Positions 1 to 8,537 are shown, counted from the first letter of the stretch. The stretch is 44,528 nucleotides of DNA from an uncultured Eubacteriales bacterium (GCA_902799045.1 CADBZH010000033.1:1-44528); one strand, 5' to 3'. The notes: generated from the letters alone by a model not told the origin. Numbers and translations are program-made.

Positions 1-37
1 TTTCTTGTACTCTCTCTGTATCGTTTTCAAGGTTCGC
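1..37 (-). promoter_or_regulatory. rRNA operon leader (leftward operon), partial
   Basis: These 37 nt are the exact reverse complement of 44191-44227, which lies in the leader of the 16S gene at the right edge. The segment includes the CCTTGAAAAC box typical of Firmicutes 16S leaders and spacers. A second rRNA operon therefore starts here and is transcribed leftward out of the window. The window edge falling inside a repeated leader suggests an assembly break at the rRNA repeat. Confidence 0.85.
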
Positions 38-88
38 GCTCCGCTCCTTCAGCGGCTTTTCTGCCCCTGTCCTCGCGACAGCTTGATT

Positions 89-117
89 AGTATATCAAAG
101 CAAACCGTTCTTGTCAA
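89..117 (-). promoter_or_regulatory. sigma-A promoter of the leftward rRNA operon
   Basis: Read on the minus strand, TTGACA (117-112) is followed by exactly 17 nt and TATACT (94-89). Initiation would fall near position 82, giving a leader of about 45 nt before the shared leader block. The promoter architecture matches the promoter at 44119-44147. Confidence 0.85.
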
Positions 118-240
118 CAGTCTTTTTGGCATTTATCCGAATCTTAACAAAAAACAGGGCTTTTGGGGCAATTTTCACGGAAAAGCTGCATACTCTGGGA
201 TGAATTGCAGGATTGCCGGTACCTTATAGGAGGTTTTGCC

Positions 241-1452
241 ATGCGAAGAGGCCGTTCGATGCTGTGCGCGCTGTGCCTGGTGCTGCTGGCGCCGCTGCTG
301 ATCCGCGCCGCGAGGGTGCTGCCGATGGACAGCCGGTCGCTGGTGGCGGAGAAATACGCGGGGTGGAGCGGCGTGCTGCGGCTGTGGGTGTGCGAGGGCT
401 GGCCCAGCGGCTCGGGGAGCCTGTCGGCCTGGCTGAACGGCTGCATCGCCCGGTTCGAAAAGCGCCACCCCGGCGTGTACGTGCAGCCCCGGGCCGTGGA
501 CGCGGAGGCGCTTGCCGCGCTGAACGACAGCGGCATCCTCCCGCCGGACCTTGTGCTGTTCTCCCCGGGCATGCTGGAGGGGCCGCGGGGGCTGCTGCCG
601 CTGGCGGTACCGTCGGGCCTCCGGGCGGACCTTGCCCACTGCGGCGCCTGGGGCCGCGAAACCTTCGCCGTGCCGGTGGCGATGGGCGGCTACCTGTGGG
701 CCTGGAACGCGGCGCGGGCGGACGCCCTGCCGAACGACTGGCGGGCGACCGACGCCGTGCTCGCCGCGCCGACGCCGGAGGCGGGCCGACGCTTCGACGC
801 CGCGCTGCTGGCGCTGTGCAGCCGGACGCACGGGCCGTCGGACGAACCCGACCGGCCGGAACGGTTGGGGCTGGACCTGGGGCTGGCCTCCGAGGCGACG
901 CCCGCGCCGACGGTCGTTCCGGAGGCCGCGCTGCCCTGCCGGCTGCCGGAGGGCTTCGCGCCGGACGACGACGCCTTCCGGCGGTTCATCAACGGCGAGG
1001 CGGACGCGACGGTGGTGACCCAGCGGGAGGCGCGCCGGCTGCAGGCGCTTTCCGGGCAGGGCAAGGGGCCGGACTGGCGGCTGTCGGCGGAGGGCGGCGC
1101 CTTCACGGACCAGCTGCTCTGCCTGGGCATCGTGGACAAGCCGGAGGCGCACGCCGACCTGTGCCGGGAATTCCTCGCGGCGCTGCTGGCGGACGAGAGC
1201 CAGAGAGCGCTGAGCGGGGCCGGGGCGTTCCCGGTGACCGACGCGCCTTCGGGGTACGCGGCCGCCGACCCGCTGGCGGCGCTGGACGCGAAGCTGCGCC
1301 AGCCGGGGCTGGCGACGCCGAACTGCCTGGTCAAAAACTGGCCCGAAACCGCCGAGAGGATTGTTCGGGAATTTCTGTCCGGCGACGGGGACGCCGCGGC
1401 CCTCTGGCGGCCCCTGGCGGCGGCGCTGGCCGAAAACCCGAACATTCCCTGA
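241..1452 (+). CDS. Membrane-anchored extracellular solute-binding-like protein
   Basis: Protein of 403 aa. The start at 241 is chosen because AGGAGG lies 8 nt upstream; the frame is open further upstream but without a ribosome site. Residues 7-23 are hydrophobic and form a signal anchor or signal peptide; no lipobox cysteine is visible. The body has the look of family 1 ABC substrate-binding proteins: PDLVLFSPGM near residue 102, AVPVAMGGYLWAWN near 143, and a C-terminal helical segment with WPETAERIV. No permease or ATPase genes are adjacent, so a transport role is unproven. It may be an orphan binding protein or a divergent sensor. The rRNA promoter fires in the opposite direction just upstream; no convincing promoter of its own was found. 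Confidence 0.7.
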   Translation: MRRGRSMLCALCLVLLAPLLIRAARVLPMDSRSLVAEKYAGWSGVLRLWVCEGWPSGSGSLSAWLNGCIARFEKRHPGVYVQPRAVDAEALAALNDSGILPPDLVLFSPGMLEGPRGLLPLAVPSGLRADLAHCGAWGRETFAVPVAMGGYLWAWNAARADALPNDWRATDAVLAAPTPEAGRRFDAALLALCSRTHGPSDEPDRPERLGLDLGLASEATPAPTVVPEAALPCRLPEGFAPDDDAFRRFINGEADATVVTQREARRLQALSGQGKGPDWRLSAEGGAFTDQLLCLGIVDKPEAHADLCREFLAALLADESQRALSGAGAFPVTDAPSGYAAADPLAALDAKLRQPGLATPNCLVKNWPETAERIVREFLSGDGDAAALWRPLAAALAENPNIP

Positions 1453-1545
1453 CGCGCCTCTGGAAATCACCCGGGAATTGCCCGCCCAAACGCGCTATAT
1501 AATAGGAAGAAATCCGGACAAAAATCGACGATATGATGACATCTC

Positions 1546-1574
1546 TTGAGGGGGAAAGCATTGTGTGCTATAAT
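1546..1574 (+). promoter_or_regulatory. sigma-A promoter for the AI-2E permease operon
   Basis: TTGAGG (1546-1551), a 17-nt spacer and TATAAT (1569-1574) lie 67 nt upstream of the ATG at 1642. The promoter is likely to drive the permease, HAD and RsmF-like genes, which overlap one another. Confidence 0.75.
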
Positions 1575-1641
1575 ATTTCCGTACCCTCAGCGGCCCTTTG
1601 CCGCGACCCGCGGCCTGTGACTGAACCCTATGGAGGCTAGC

Positions 1642-2889
1642 ATGAAATCGCCGATTCCAGAGGATCTGCGCGGAAAAACCATATCGAACATCATCGTGGT
1701 GTGCGTCGGCATCGTCGTAGCCGTGGCCATGCTGCACATCGGCCAGCTCTGGCGCATCGTGCAGACGGTGGTGCGCACCGCCATGCCGCTGTTCATCGGC
1801 TTTGCCATCGCCTTCATTCTCCTGCCCGTCGTGAACCGGCTGGAGCGCTTCTTCGCAAAGGTGTTCTTCCGGCGCAAGCCCCATCCGAAGCTGGGCAGGG
1901 CGCTGGCCGTGACCATCACCTATGTGCTGCTGCTGGCGCTGCTGACGGGCTTCTTCGCGCTGCTGCTGCCCCAGGTGATCCAGTCGCTGAAGTCGGTGGT
2001 CACCATCATCAGCGGCGCGGTGCCCCGCAGCACCCAGGACCTGCGGGACATGCTGGAGGATTCCACGCTGCTGCCCAGGCTTGGCCTGGAAATCGATCAG
2101 GTCATGGTTCTGTGGGAGGACGTGAGCAAGCAGATTTCAGAGCGCCTGTCCGAGTTGAACACCTACACCACCGTGCTGGCGGGCAACGTGCTGTCCATCG
2201 TCCGCAGCATCGGCGGCGGCATCTATCGCGTGCTGTTCCATGCCCTGGTGGGCATCATCGCCTCCGTCTACATGCTGTTGGACCGCGAGCGCTTCATGGC
2301 CCAGGTCAAGAAGACGCTCTACGCCACGCTGAAGCGGCCCACCTGTGAATCGCTGATCCGCTGGGCGCGCCGCGCCAACGACATATTCGCCGGGTTCATC
2401 ACCGGCAAGATCCTCGATTCGCTGATCATCGGCGTCATCTGCTATGCGTGCATGCTGATCTTCGGCATCGAATATCCGCTGCTCATCAGCGTGATCGTGG
2501 GCGTGACGAACGTCATCCCCTTCTTCGGCCCCTACATCGGCGCCATTCCCAGCATACTCTTCCTGCTGCTGATCAACCCGCTGAGCGCGCTCTGGTTCGG
2601 CATCTTCATACTGGTGCTGCAGCAGCTGGACGGCAACGTCATCGGCCCGCTGATCCTGGGCGACCACGTGGGGCTGTCGGCGTTCTGGATCATGCTGTCG
2701 ATCACCGTGGGCGGCGGGCTGTTTGGCTTCTCGGGAATGCTGCTGAGCGTGCCCACCTTCGCGCTGCTCTACGCCATCGCCCGCACGATCATCGACCGGC
2801 GCCTGCGAAAGCGGAACCTGCCCCGCGAGACGGAGCGCTACATCGACGCGCCGGAAAGCCTGCCAAAGGAGCAGAAGGAGCACTCATGA
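1642..2889 (+). CDS. AI-2E family transporter (YtvI/PerM-like permease)
   Basis: Protein of 415 aa. ATG 1642 follows GGAGG by 6 nt and is preferred over the in-frame ATG at 1630, which sits on the ribosome site. There are about seven to eight membrane segments: a hairpin at residues 15-60, one near 90-115, then a C-terminal bundle. Family signatures include NVIPFFGPYIGAIP near residue 290 and QQLDGNVIGPLILG near 326. Members are predicted permeases, some exporting autoinducer-2 and others acting as Na+/H+ antiporters; the substrate cannot be told from sequence. It is the first gene of an operon, and its TGA stop overlaps the ATG of the HAD gene. Confidence 0.88.
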   Translation: MKSPIPEDLRGKTISNIIVVCVGIVVAVAMLHIGQLWRIVQTVVRTAMPLFIGFAIAFILLPVVNRLERFFAKVFFRRKPHPKLGRALAVTITYVLLLALLTGFFALLLPQVIQSLKSVVTIISGAVPRSTQDLRDMLEDSTLLPRLGLEIDQVMVLWEDVSKQISERLSELNTYTTVLAGNVLSIVRSIGGGIYRVLFHALVGIIASVYMLLDRERFMAQVKKTLYATLKRPTCESLIRWARRANDIFAGFITGKILDSLIIGVICYACMLIFGIEYPLLISVIVGVTNVIPFFGPYIGAIPSILFLLLINPLSALWFGIFILVLQQLDGNVIGPLILGDHVGLSAFWIMLSITVGGGLFGFSGMLLSVPTFALLYAIARTIIDRRLRKRNLPRETERYIDAPESLPKEQKEHS

Positions 2890-3581
2890 AGCACCTGATA
2901 CTGGATTGCGGCGGCGTGCTGGTCTGGCCCCGCCTGGGCGACTGGGCCCTGCCCTGCGCCATGGCGGACCTGCTGGGCGACCGGGCGAAGGACATCCACA
3001 CCGCCAGGTACCTGCTGGCCCACCGGAGGGCCGCCGAATGGCTGGACGAGGCGCGGCCGATGCGCGACGTGGCGGATGAGCGCCGGTATCGCCGGGAATA
3101 CCTCCGCGCCATGGACGTGTACATGGACTGGCACATGACCGCCGACACCATCGACGCCCTGGCCGACGACTTCACCGAAAACATCGACCGCTACGGCTTT
3201 TTCGAGGACGACGAGCCCTGGCTGAAAGCCTGGAAGGCCCGGGGGCTGTCCCTCGGCATGCTCTCCGACGCCATGCCCTCGATCCTCGTGTTCATGGAGC
3301 GGCGCGGCCTGCTGGGATATTTCGACGCCGCGGTGATCTCCACCCACGTGGGGGCCATCAAGCCCGACCCGCGGATGTACGCGGCGATCCTCGGGGCGCT
3401 GGACGCCGACCCGGCGGACTGCCTGTTCGTGGACGACCGGCCCGACAACCTGGAGGGCGCGATCCGCTCGGGCATGAAGGCCGTGCAGATGGCGCGGTCG
3501 GAGGCCCTGCCGCCCGAGCGGTGGAACGGCCCCGTCGCGCGGGACTTCGCGGCGCTGGACGCGCTGCTGAGGGAAGCATGA
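2886..3581 (+). CDS. HAD-superfamily hydrolase, IA subfamily
   Basis: Protein of 231 aa, starting at an ATGA overlap with the permease stop. Motif I is DCGGV at residues 7-11. As in the DLGGV (YihX-like) group of HAD-IA enzymes, the second aspartate of the usual DxD is replaced, while the nucleophile Asp7 is kept. Motif II is SDAMP near 127, motif III lysine is in KPDPRMY near 159, and motif IV is VDDRPDN near 182. Residues 15-110 form the helical cap. The likely reaction is phosphate ester hydrolysis on a small cytoplasmic metabolite, with unknown substrate. The stop overlaps the start of the next gene (ATGA at 3578), implying translational coupling. Confidence 0.85.
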   Translation: MKHLILDCGGVLVWPRLGDWALPCAMADLLGDRAKDIHTARYLLAHRRAAEWLDEARPMRDVADERRYRREYLRAMDVYMDWHMTADTIDALADDFTENIDRYGFFEDDEPWLKAWKARGLSLGMLSDAMPSILVFMERRGLLGYFDAAVISTHVGAIKPDPRMYAAILGALDADPADCLFVDDRPDNLEGAIRSGMKAVQMARSEALPPERWNGPVARDFAALDALLREA

Positions 3582-4915
3582 GCGCGCCGGTCCCGCCGCT
3601 GCCGCCGGCGTTCGTCCATCAAATCGAAGCAATGCTGGGAAGCGAATGCCCGGCATTTTTGCGTGCCCTGGAGGACGCGCCGGCGCTGGCGCTGCGGCTG
3701 AACCCGAAGCGAGCCGGCGCGGAGGACGCGGCCCGGGCATTCGTCGACGGGCCGGTGCCCTGGGCCGCGCTCGGGCGCTATCTGGCTCCCGGCGCGAAGC
3801 CCGGCGCTTCCGTCGCCCACGCGGCGGGGGCCTTCTATCTCCAGGAGGCCAGCGCCATGGCCAGCGCCGCGGCGCTGGACGCCCGGCCGGGCGAGGTGAT
3901 CCTGGACCTGTGCGCCGCGCCCGGGGGCAAGAGCACCCAGATCGCCGCCGCCATGGCCGACCGGGGCGCGCTCATCGCCAACGACCCGGAGCCGTCGCGC
4001 GCCAGGGCGCTGGCGGGCAACCTGGAGCGCATGGGCGTCATGAACGCCGCGGTGGTTTCGGCCCTGCCGGACCGGCTGGCCGCGGCCTGGCCGGAGCGCT
4101 TCGACGCCGTGCTGACCGACGCGCCCTGCTCCGGCGAGGGCATGTTCCGCCGGGATGCGGCGTCGCGGGACGAGTGGCGCCCCGCTTCGCCGGAGGGCTG
4201 CGCCCGGCGGCAGGCCGCGATCCTGGACCGCGCCGCCGAAATGGTGCGCCCGGGCGGGCGGCTGGTCTATTCCACCTGCACGTTCAACCGCCTCGAGAAC
4301 GAGGGCAGCGTGCAAGGCTTCCTGGCGCGGCACCCGGAGTTCGCGACGGAGGACTTCGCGCTCGAGGGCGTCGGGACCTCCGAGGGCGGCATGCTGCGGC
4401 TGTGGCCCCATCGGCTGCGGGGCGACGGCCACTTCGTGGCCAGGCTGCGCAAGGCCGGCAGCGCGAAGGCCCAAGCCCCCGCGCCCGTTCGCGCCGACCG
4501 GGAGACCCGGGCGCTGGTCGCGATGCTGGAGTGGGACGTCTGCGCCCTGCCGGAGGCGCTGAAGGGCATGGACCTTCTGCGCCTGGGAGACCGGCTCGTC
4601 GCGCGGGCGCCGCTCTGCCCGCCGCTGGAGGGACTGAGGATCGTCAGCCCCGGGCTGAGCCTGCTGCGCGCCGGCAAAAACCGCGTGGAGCCGGAGCACG
4701 CCCTGGCCATGGCCCTCGATCCGGCGCTGGCCCGCCGCCGCCTGGAGCTGGACGAAGGCGGGGCCGCGGCGTTTTTGCGGGGCGAGGCGATTCCCTTTGA
4801 CGGGGAAAAGGGCTGGACGCTGGCGCTGCACCGGGGGCTGCCGCTGGGCTGGGGCAAGGCCTCAGAGGGCTGGCTGAAAAACCACCTGCCGAAGGGCCTG
4901 CGGCGCATGGGCTGA
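3578..4915 (+). CDS. RsmF/RsmB-type 16S rRNA (cytosine-C5) methyltransferase
   Basis: Protein of 445 aa starting at ATG 3578 in a 4-nt overlap with the HAD gene. The SAM-binding motif DLCAAPGGKS is near residue 109. Motif IV with its cysteine is DAPCSGEGMF near 180, and motif VI with the catalytic cysteine is YSTCTF near 230. The C-terminal ~170 residues match the arrangement of Gram-positive RsmF-like enzymes, in which the catalytic domain is followed by PUA-like RNA-binding domains. It should transfer methyl from SAM to C5 of a cytosine in 16S rRNA; the exact position is not deducible here. It is the last gene of the three-gene operon. Confidence 0.88.
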   Translation: MSAPVPPLPPAFVHQIEAMLGSECPAFLRALEDAPALALRLNPKRAGAEDAARAFVDGPVPWAALGRYLAPGAKPGASVAHAAGAFYLQEASAMASAAALDARPGEVILDLCAAPGGKSTQIAAAMADRGALIANDPEPSRARALAGNLERMGVMNAAVVSALPDRLAAAWPERFDAVLTDAPCSGEGMFRRDAASRDEWRPASPEGCARRQAAILDRAAEMVRPGGRLVYSTCTFNRLENEGSVQGFLARHPEFATEDFALEGVGTSEGGMLRLWPHRLRGDGHFVARLRKAGSAKAQAPAPVRADRETRALVAMLEWDVCALPEALKGMDLLRLGDRLVARAPLCPPLEGLRIVSPGLSLLRAGKNRVEPEHALAMALDPALARRRLELDEGGAAAFLRGEAIPFDGEKGWTLALHRGLPLGWGKASEGWLKNHLPKGLRRMG

Positions 4916-4997
4916 ACCTTTCCGACCGATTCACTATGATCCCCGCGAAAATGTTTGCATTTTCGGCGGTTTTCGCCAAAAAAGGCCGGATTTGAAA

Positions 4998-5026
4998 TTG
5001 ACAATTCCCTTAACAAAGTGTATACT
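4998..5026 (+). promoter_or_regulatory. Consensus sigma-A promoter of the YegP gene
   Basis: TTGACA (4998-5003), 17 nt, TATACT (5021-5026). Only one base departs from full consensus, so strong constitutive expression of the small YegP protein is expected. A hairpin made of CGAAAATG and CATTTTCG near 4946-4965 lies just upstream. Confidence 0.85.
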
Positions 5027-5074
5027 ATAACCAGTTTTAATTAACGTATAACAATAACGAAAGGGGATTACACA

Positions 5075-5455
5075 ATGGCCGGCAAGTTCGTCATCACCAC
5101 CGCGAAAAACGGGGAATTCACCTTCAACCTCAAGGCTTCAAACGGCGAAGTGATTCTCACCGCGTCCGAGACCTATTCCTCCCTGTCCGCCTGTGAAAAC
5201 GGCATCAACTCCGTGAAAAAGAACGCAGGCGCCGCCATCGAGGATCAGACCCGCGAGGAGAAGATCGCTCACCCCAAGTATGAGCTCTACAAGGACAAGG
5301 GCGGCGAATTCCGCTTCCGCATGAAGGCCGGCAACGGCCAGAACATCGGCAAGTCCGAGGGCTACAAGGCCAAGGCCAGCGCCAAGAAGGGCATCGCTTC
5401 CATCGCCAAGAACGCCCCCGACGCGCCCGTGATCGTGCTCGAGGCCGAGAAGTAA
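5075..5455 (+). CDS. YegP family (DUF1508) protein, two-repeat form
   Basis: Protein of 126 aa preceded by AAAGGGG. Two tandem DUF1508 units are visible, residues about 4-52 and 68-115. The first carries GEFTFNLKASNGEVI and the second GEFRFRMKAGNGQNI, each followed by a serine- and lysine-rich helix ending in a GI(N/A)S motif. YegP proteins are small, often highly expressed, and of unknown biochemical role. No signal peptide is present, so a cytoplasmic location is expected. It is monocistronic: a near-consensus promoter lies upstream and an intrinsic terminator immediately downstream. Confidence 0.92.
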   Translation: MAGKFVITTAKNGEFTFNLKASNGEVILTASETYSSLSACENGINSVKKNAGAAIEDQTREEKIAHPKYELYKDKGGEFRFRMKAGNGQNIGKSEGYKAKASAKKGIASIAKNAPDAPVIVLEAEK

Positions 5456-5465
5456 ACCAGCCTTC

Positions 5466-5492
5466 AAAAAGCCGCCGCAAGGCGGTTTTTTG
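5466..5492 (+). terminator. Intrinsic terminator of the YegP gene
   Basis: CCGCC, loop GCAA, GGCGG, then a run of six T. A preceding A-run could also make it work for the opposite strand. It sits 10 nt past the stop. Confidence 0.9.
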
Positions 5493-5497
5493 CGTTA

Positions 5498-5632
5498 GTC
5501 CCTACTCCCTACTCCCTACTCCCTACTCCCTACTCCCTACTCCCTACTCCCTACTCCCTACTCCCTACTCCCTACTCCCTTCTCCCTACTCCCTACTCCC
5601 TACTCCCTTCTCCCTCTTCCCTCTCCCTCCCC
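5498..5632 (+). repeat. Heptamer array (CCCTACT)n, about 19 units
   Basis: A near-perfect tandem array of the 7-mer CCCTACT, with a few CCCTTCT variants toward the right end, grading into CT-rich sequence by 5640. It is the complement of the GGGAGTA arrays at 8326, 31770 and 37688. It fills the gap between the YegP terminator and the promoter of the PHP gene. Confidence 0.95.
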
Positions 5633-5651
5633 TCTTTTTTCCCTCTCTTTA

Positions 5652-5681
5652 TTGACACCGCCGGGGATGAACCGTTATAAT
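5652..5681 (+). promoter_or_regulatory. sigma-A promoter of the PHP gene, probably leaderless
   Basis: TTGACA (5652-5657), 18 nt, TATAAT (5676-5681). The expected transcription start falls at about 5688, which is the A of the only usable ATG. No Shine-Dalgarno sequence is present. Confidence 0.8.
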
Positions 5682-5687
5682 TAGCCT

Positions 5688-6509
5688 ATGAAAGAGTACG
5701 TCAGCCATTCCAATGTTCACAGCCACACCACCTTCTCCGACGGCCGCGACACCGCCGAGGAAATGGTGCGCGCGGCGCTGGCCCTGGGCTTTCACACGCT
5801 GGGCTTTTCGGAGCACAGCCCTGCCAGCTATGACGACTGCGGCATCCTCCGCGACCGGGAGCGGGAATACCACGCCGAGGTGCGCCGCCTGAAGGAAAAG
5901 TACGCCGGGCAGATCGACCTGCTGCTGGGGATCGAGCACGACTGGTTTTCCCCGCCATCCAGGCCGGAATACGAATACAGCATCGAATCCGTGCACTACC
6001 TGAAGAAGCCGGACGGCTATATCAGCGTGGACTGGACCCGGCCGAAGCTGGAGGCTGCCATCGAAGCCCACTACGGCGGCGACCCCTACGCCCTGTGCCG
6101 GGACTACTTCCGCACGGTCTGCGAATCCATCGAGGGCACGCGATCGGAGATCATCGGCCACATCGAGCTGGTCATGAAGTTCAACGAGGCGCGCGACCTG
6201 TTCGACGATTCCGACCCGCGCTACCTGGGCCCGGCGCTGGAGTGCGCGGAGCTGGCGGCCCGCAGCGGGCGGCTCGTCGAGATCAACACCGGGGCCATCG
6301 CCCGCGGCTACCGCACGGCCCCCTACCCCGGCGAAGCCATGCTGCGGCGCGTGCGGGAGTGCGGCGGGCGGATCATCCTCACCAGCGACTGCCACAATTC
6401 CGATTTCCTCGACTGCGGCTTCGGCGAGGCCGCGGCGCTGGCGCGGGCCTGCGGGTTCCGCACGGCCTGGGAATACCGGGGCAATCAACCGGCGGAATAC
6501 CAACTTTGA
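5688..6509 (+). CDS. PHP-domain phosphatase, histidinol-phosphatase (HisJ/HisK) type
   Basis: Protein of 273 aa. Metal ligands typical of PHP enzymes are visible: HSH at residues 11-13, SEHSP near 42, GIEHDW near 81, an SVHY histidine near 101, GHIE near 156 and SDCHN near 232. Length and order match the histidinol-phosphatase branch of the PHP family, which removes phosphate from L-histidinol phosphate using a trinuclear metal site. No other his genes are present, so a different phosphoester substrate is possible. The ATG must be the start because the first metal motif begins at residue 11. It appears to be translated from a leaderless transcript. coaD follows after 11 nt. Confidence 0.82.
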   Translation: MKEYVSHSNVHSHTTFSDGRDTAEEMVRAALALGFHTLGFSEHSPASYDDCGILRDREREYHAEVRRLKEKYAGQIDLLLGIEHDWFSPPSRPEYEYSIESVHYLKKPDGYISVDWTRPKLEAAIEAHYGGDPYALCRDYFRTVCESIEGTRSEIIGHIELVMKFNEARDLFDDSDPRYLGPALECAELAARSGRLVEINTGAIARGYRTAPYPGEAMLRRVRECGGRIILTSDCHNSDFLDCGFGEAAALARACGFRTAWEYRGNQPAEYQL

Positions 6510-6520
6510 CGGAGGCAACC

Positions 6521-7000
6521 ATGTCCAAGCGCGTCGCCCTGTACGCGGGCTCCTTTGATCCCTACACCAACGGCCACCACGCCATCGTGCGCAAGGCCTG
6601 CGCCCTGTTCGACGAGGTGGTGGTGCTGATCGGCGTGAATATCGGCAAGCATCGTGCCACCGACGCCCAGGGCATGCGCGCAGCCATCCAGGAAGCGCTG
6701 GACGCCGAGGGCCTGAACGCCCGCGCCGAGATCCACACCGGCCTGATCGCCGACTATTGCGCCGCGCACGGCATCCGATACCATGTGCGCGGGCTGCGCA
6801 ACGCCGCCGACTATGCCTACGAGGAAAACCTGGCGCAGGTGAACGCCCGCCTCAACCCCGGCCTGGAAACCCTCTATCTGCGCGGCGACGACGCCACCCT
6901 CTCCTCCAGCGTCGTGCGGGAGCTGATGGCGTTTGGGCATGACGTGGCGGCGTTCGTTCCGCAGAGCGTATACACCATCATGAAAAACCAGGAGTTATGA
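6521..7000 (+). CDS. coaD: Phosphopantetheine adenylyltransferase
   Basis: Protein of 159 aa, the normal length for CoaD. It catalyses 4'-phosphopantetheine + ATP to dephospho-CoA + PPi, the penultimate step of CoA synthesis. The nucleotidyltransferase signature GSFDPYTNGH is at residues 10-19, with the (H/T)xGH element in TNGH. RGLRNAADYAYE near residue 91 and SSSVVRE near 128 are typical of the family. GGAGG lies 5 nt upstream of the ATG. The gene sits 11 nt after the PHP gene and 4 nt before rimO, so the three probably form one operon. Confidence 0.96.
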   Translation: MSKRVALYAGSFDPYTNGHHAIVRKACALFDEVVVLIGVNIGKHRATDAQGMRAAIQEALDAEGLNARAEIHTGLIADYCAAHGIRYHVRGLRNAADYAYEENLAQVNARLNPGLETLYLRGDDATLSSSVVRELMAFGHDVAAFVPQSVYTIMKNQEL

Positions 7001-7004
7001 ATCC

Positions 7005-8333
7005 ATGAAGAAAATCGGTCTCGTCTCCCTCGGCTGCGCGAAGAACCGCGTGGACAGCGAAAACATGCTGGGCATGCTGCGCCAGAAGGGCTATGAAATC
7101 GTGTCGGACCCCGCCGAGGCGGACGTGCTGTTTGTGAACACCTGCGGCTTCATCGAAAGCGCGAAGGAGGAATCCATCGACGCGATCTTCGAGATGGCCC
7201 AGTACAAGAAGGGCCGCCGCGACAAGAAGCTGTTCGTCACCGGCTGCCTGGCCCAGCGCTACCCGGAGGCGCTGCTCTCCGAGATCCCGGAGATCGACGG
7301 CATCCTGGGCGTGGCGGAGTACAGCCGGCTGTTCGACATGATGGATGCCGCGGAGCGGGGCGACCGGCCCTGCTACACCGCCAACGGCGCGCGGTTTTTG
7401 AACGCGCCCCGGGTGCTGACCACCCCGGGCTACAGCGCCTACGTGAAGATCTCCGACGGCTGCGACAACCGCTGCACCTACTGCGCGATCCCGCTGATCC
7501 GCGGCGGCTACAGCTCGCGGCCCTTCGACGACATCGTCTCGGAGTGCCGGACGCTGGCGGCGGAGGGCGTGACGGAGATCACGCTGATCGCCCAGGACAC
7601 CAGCCGCTACGGCTGCGACCTCGGCGACGGCCACTACCTGCTGCCGGAGCTGCTTCAGGCCGTGAGCGACATCGAGGGCGTGCACTGGGTGCGCGTGCTC
7701 TACTGCTACCCCGACAGCACCGAGGACCGGCTGCTGGACGCCATACGCGACCTGCCCAAGGTGGCCCCCTATCTGGATCTGCCGCTGCAGCACATCGACG
7801 ACGACCTGCTGAAGGCCATGAACCGCCGCGGCAGCGCCGACTGGATCAGGAGCCGCATCGCCGAATGCCGCCGGCGGGGCATCATACTGCGCACCACGAT
7901 GATCGTCGGCTTCCCCGGCGAGACCGACGCCCAGTTCCAGACGCTGCTGGATTTCGTGAAGGAGGCCCGGTTCGAGCGCCTCGGCGCGTTCACCTATTCC
8001 GCCGAGGAGGGCACCGCCGCGGCGCGGATGCCGAACCAGGTCGACGAGGCCGTGAAGAACGCGCGCCTCGACCAGCTGATGATGCTGCAGCAGGCCATTT
8101 CGATGGAGGCCAACGAGGCCCGGATCGGCACGGAATGCGAGGTGCTGGTGGACGGCTTCGACGAGGAGACCGGCCGCTTCTATGGCCGGAGCCTGCTCGA
8201 GGCCCCCGAGACCGACGGCTGCGTCTGGTTGGCCGCTGACCGCGAGCTGACCCCCGGGGAATACGTGATGGCCCGCATCACCGGCGCGGACGCGTATGAC
8301 CTGGTGGGGGAGGTTATGGGGAAGAGGGAGTAG
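7005..8333 (+). CDS. rimO: Ribosomal protein S12 methylthiotransferase
   Basis: Protein of 442 aa. RimO adds a methylthio group to the conserved aspartate of ribosomal protein S12. The N-terminal UPF0004 domain has cluster cysteines C11, C47 and C81. The radical SAM domain has C153xxxC157xxC160 in CDNRCTYC. A TRAM-like domain covers roughly 375-440. The opening SLGCAKNRVDSE favours RimO over MiaB. The reading frame runs into a GGGAGTA heptamer array: the last residues (GKRE) and the TAG stop are array-derived, so the C-terminus may have been altered by repeat insertion. Confidence 0.95.
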   Translation: MKKIGLVSLGCAKNRVDSENMLGMLRQKGYEIVSDPAEADVLFVNTCGFIESAKEESIDAIFEMAQYKKGRRDKKLFVTGCLAQRYPEALLSEIPEIDGILGVAEYSRLFDMMDAAERGDRPCYTANGARFLNAPRVLTTPGYSAYVKISDGCDNRCTYCAIPLIRGGYSSRPFDDIVSECRTLAAEGVTEITLIAQDTSRYGCDLGDGHYLLPELLQAVSDIEGVHWVRVLYCYPDSTEDRLLDAIRDLPKVAPYLDLPLQHIDDDLLKAMNRRGSADWIRSRIAECRRRGIILRTTMIVGFPGETDAQFQTLLDFVKEARFERLGAFTYSAEEGTAAARMPNQVDEAVKNARLDQLMMLQQAISMEANEARIGTECEVLVDGFDEETGRFYGRSLLEAPETDGCVWLAADRELTPGEYVMARITGADAYDLVGEVMGKRE

Positions 8334-8390
8334 GGAGTAGGGAGTAGGGAGTAGGGAGTAGGGAGTAGGAATAGCGGCTGCCGCGCTATT
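8326..8390 (+). repeat. Heptamer array (GGGAGTA)n plus AATAGCG hairpin
   Basis: About six GGGAGTA units at 8326-8369 begin inside the last codons of rimO and provide its TAG stop. They are followed by AATAGCG (8370-8376) and CGCTATT (8384-8390), which can form a hairpin. The same array-plus-AATAGCGGCTGCCGCGCT block occurs after the LacI gene at 37688-37735. Confidence 0.9.
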
Positions 8391-8486
8391 GTAGGGGCGG
8401 CATCTCGTGCGCGGTGCGGGAAGCGGTGCGCGCGCGATTCGCGGCGTGTCATGGCGATTCGCGAAATATCATTGCGGCTTGCGATA

Positions 8487-8537
8487 CGTCATTGCGAGGA
8501 GGGACATGCAATGTCCCGACGTGGCAATCCGGTCCCC
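8487..8537 (+). repeat. Hairpin repeat, single arm (apex GGGACAT-GCA-ATGTCCC)
   Basis: Conserved flanks CGTCATTGCGAG and GACGTGGCAATCCGG surround a self-complementary apex at 8501-8517. This is a lone arm of the element found elsewhere as paired arms. It lies in the 252-nt gap between rimO and pgsA. Confidence 0.9.

Noticed and set aside
5498-5632. Possible CRISPR array
   Set aside because: It is an uninterrupted 7-bp tandem repeat without spacers, and no cas genes are present.
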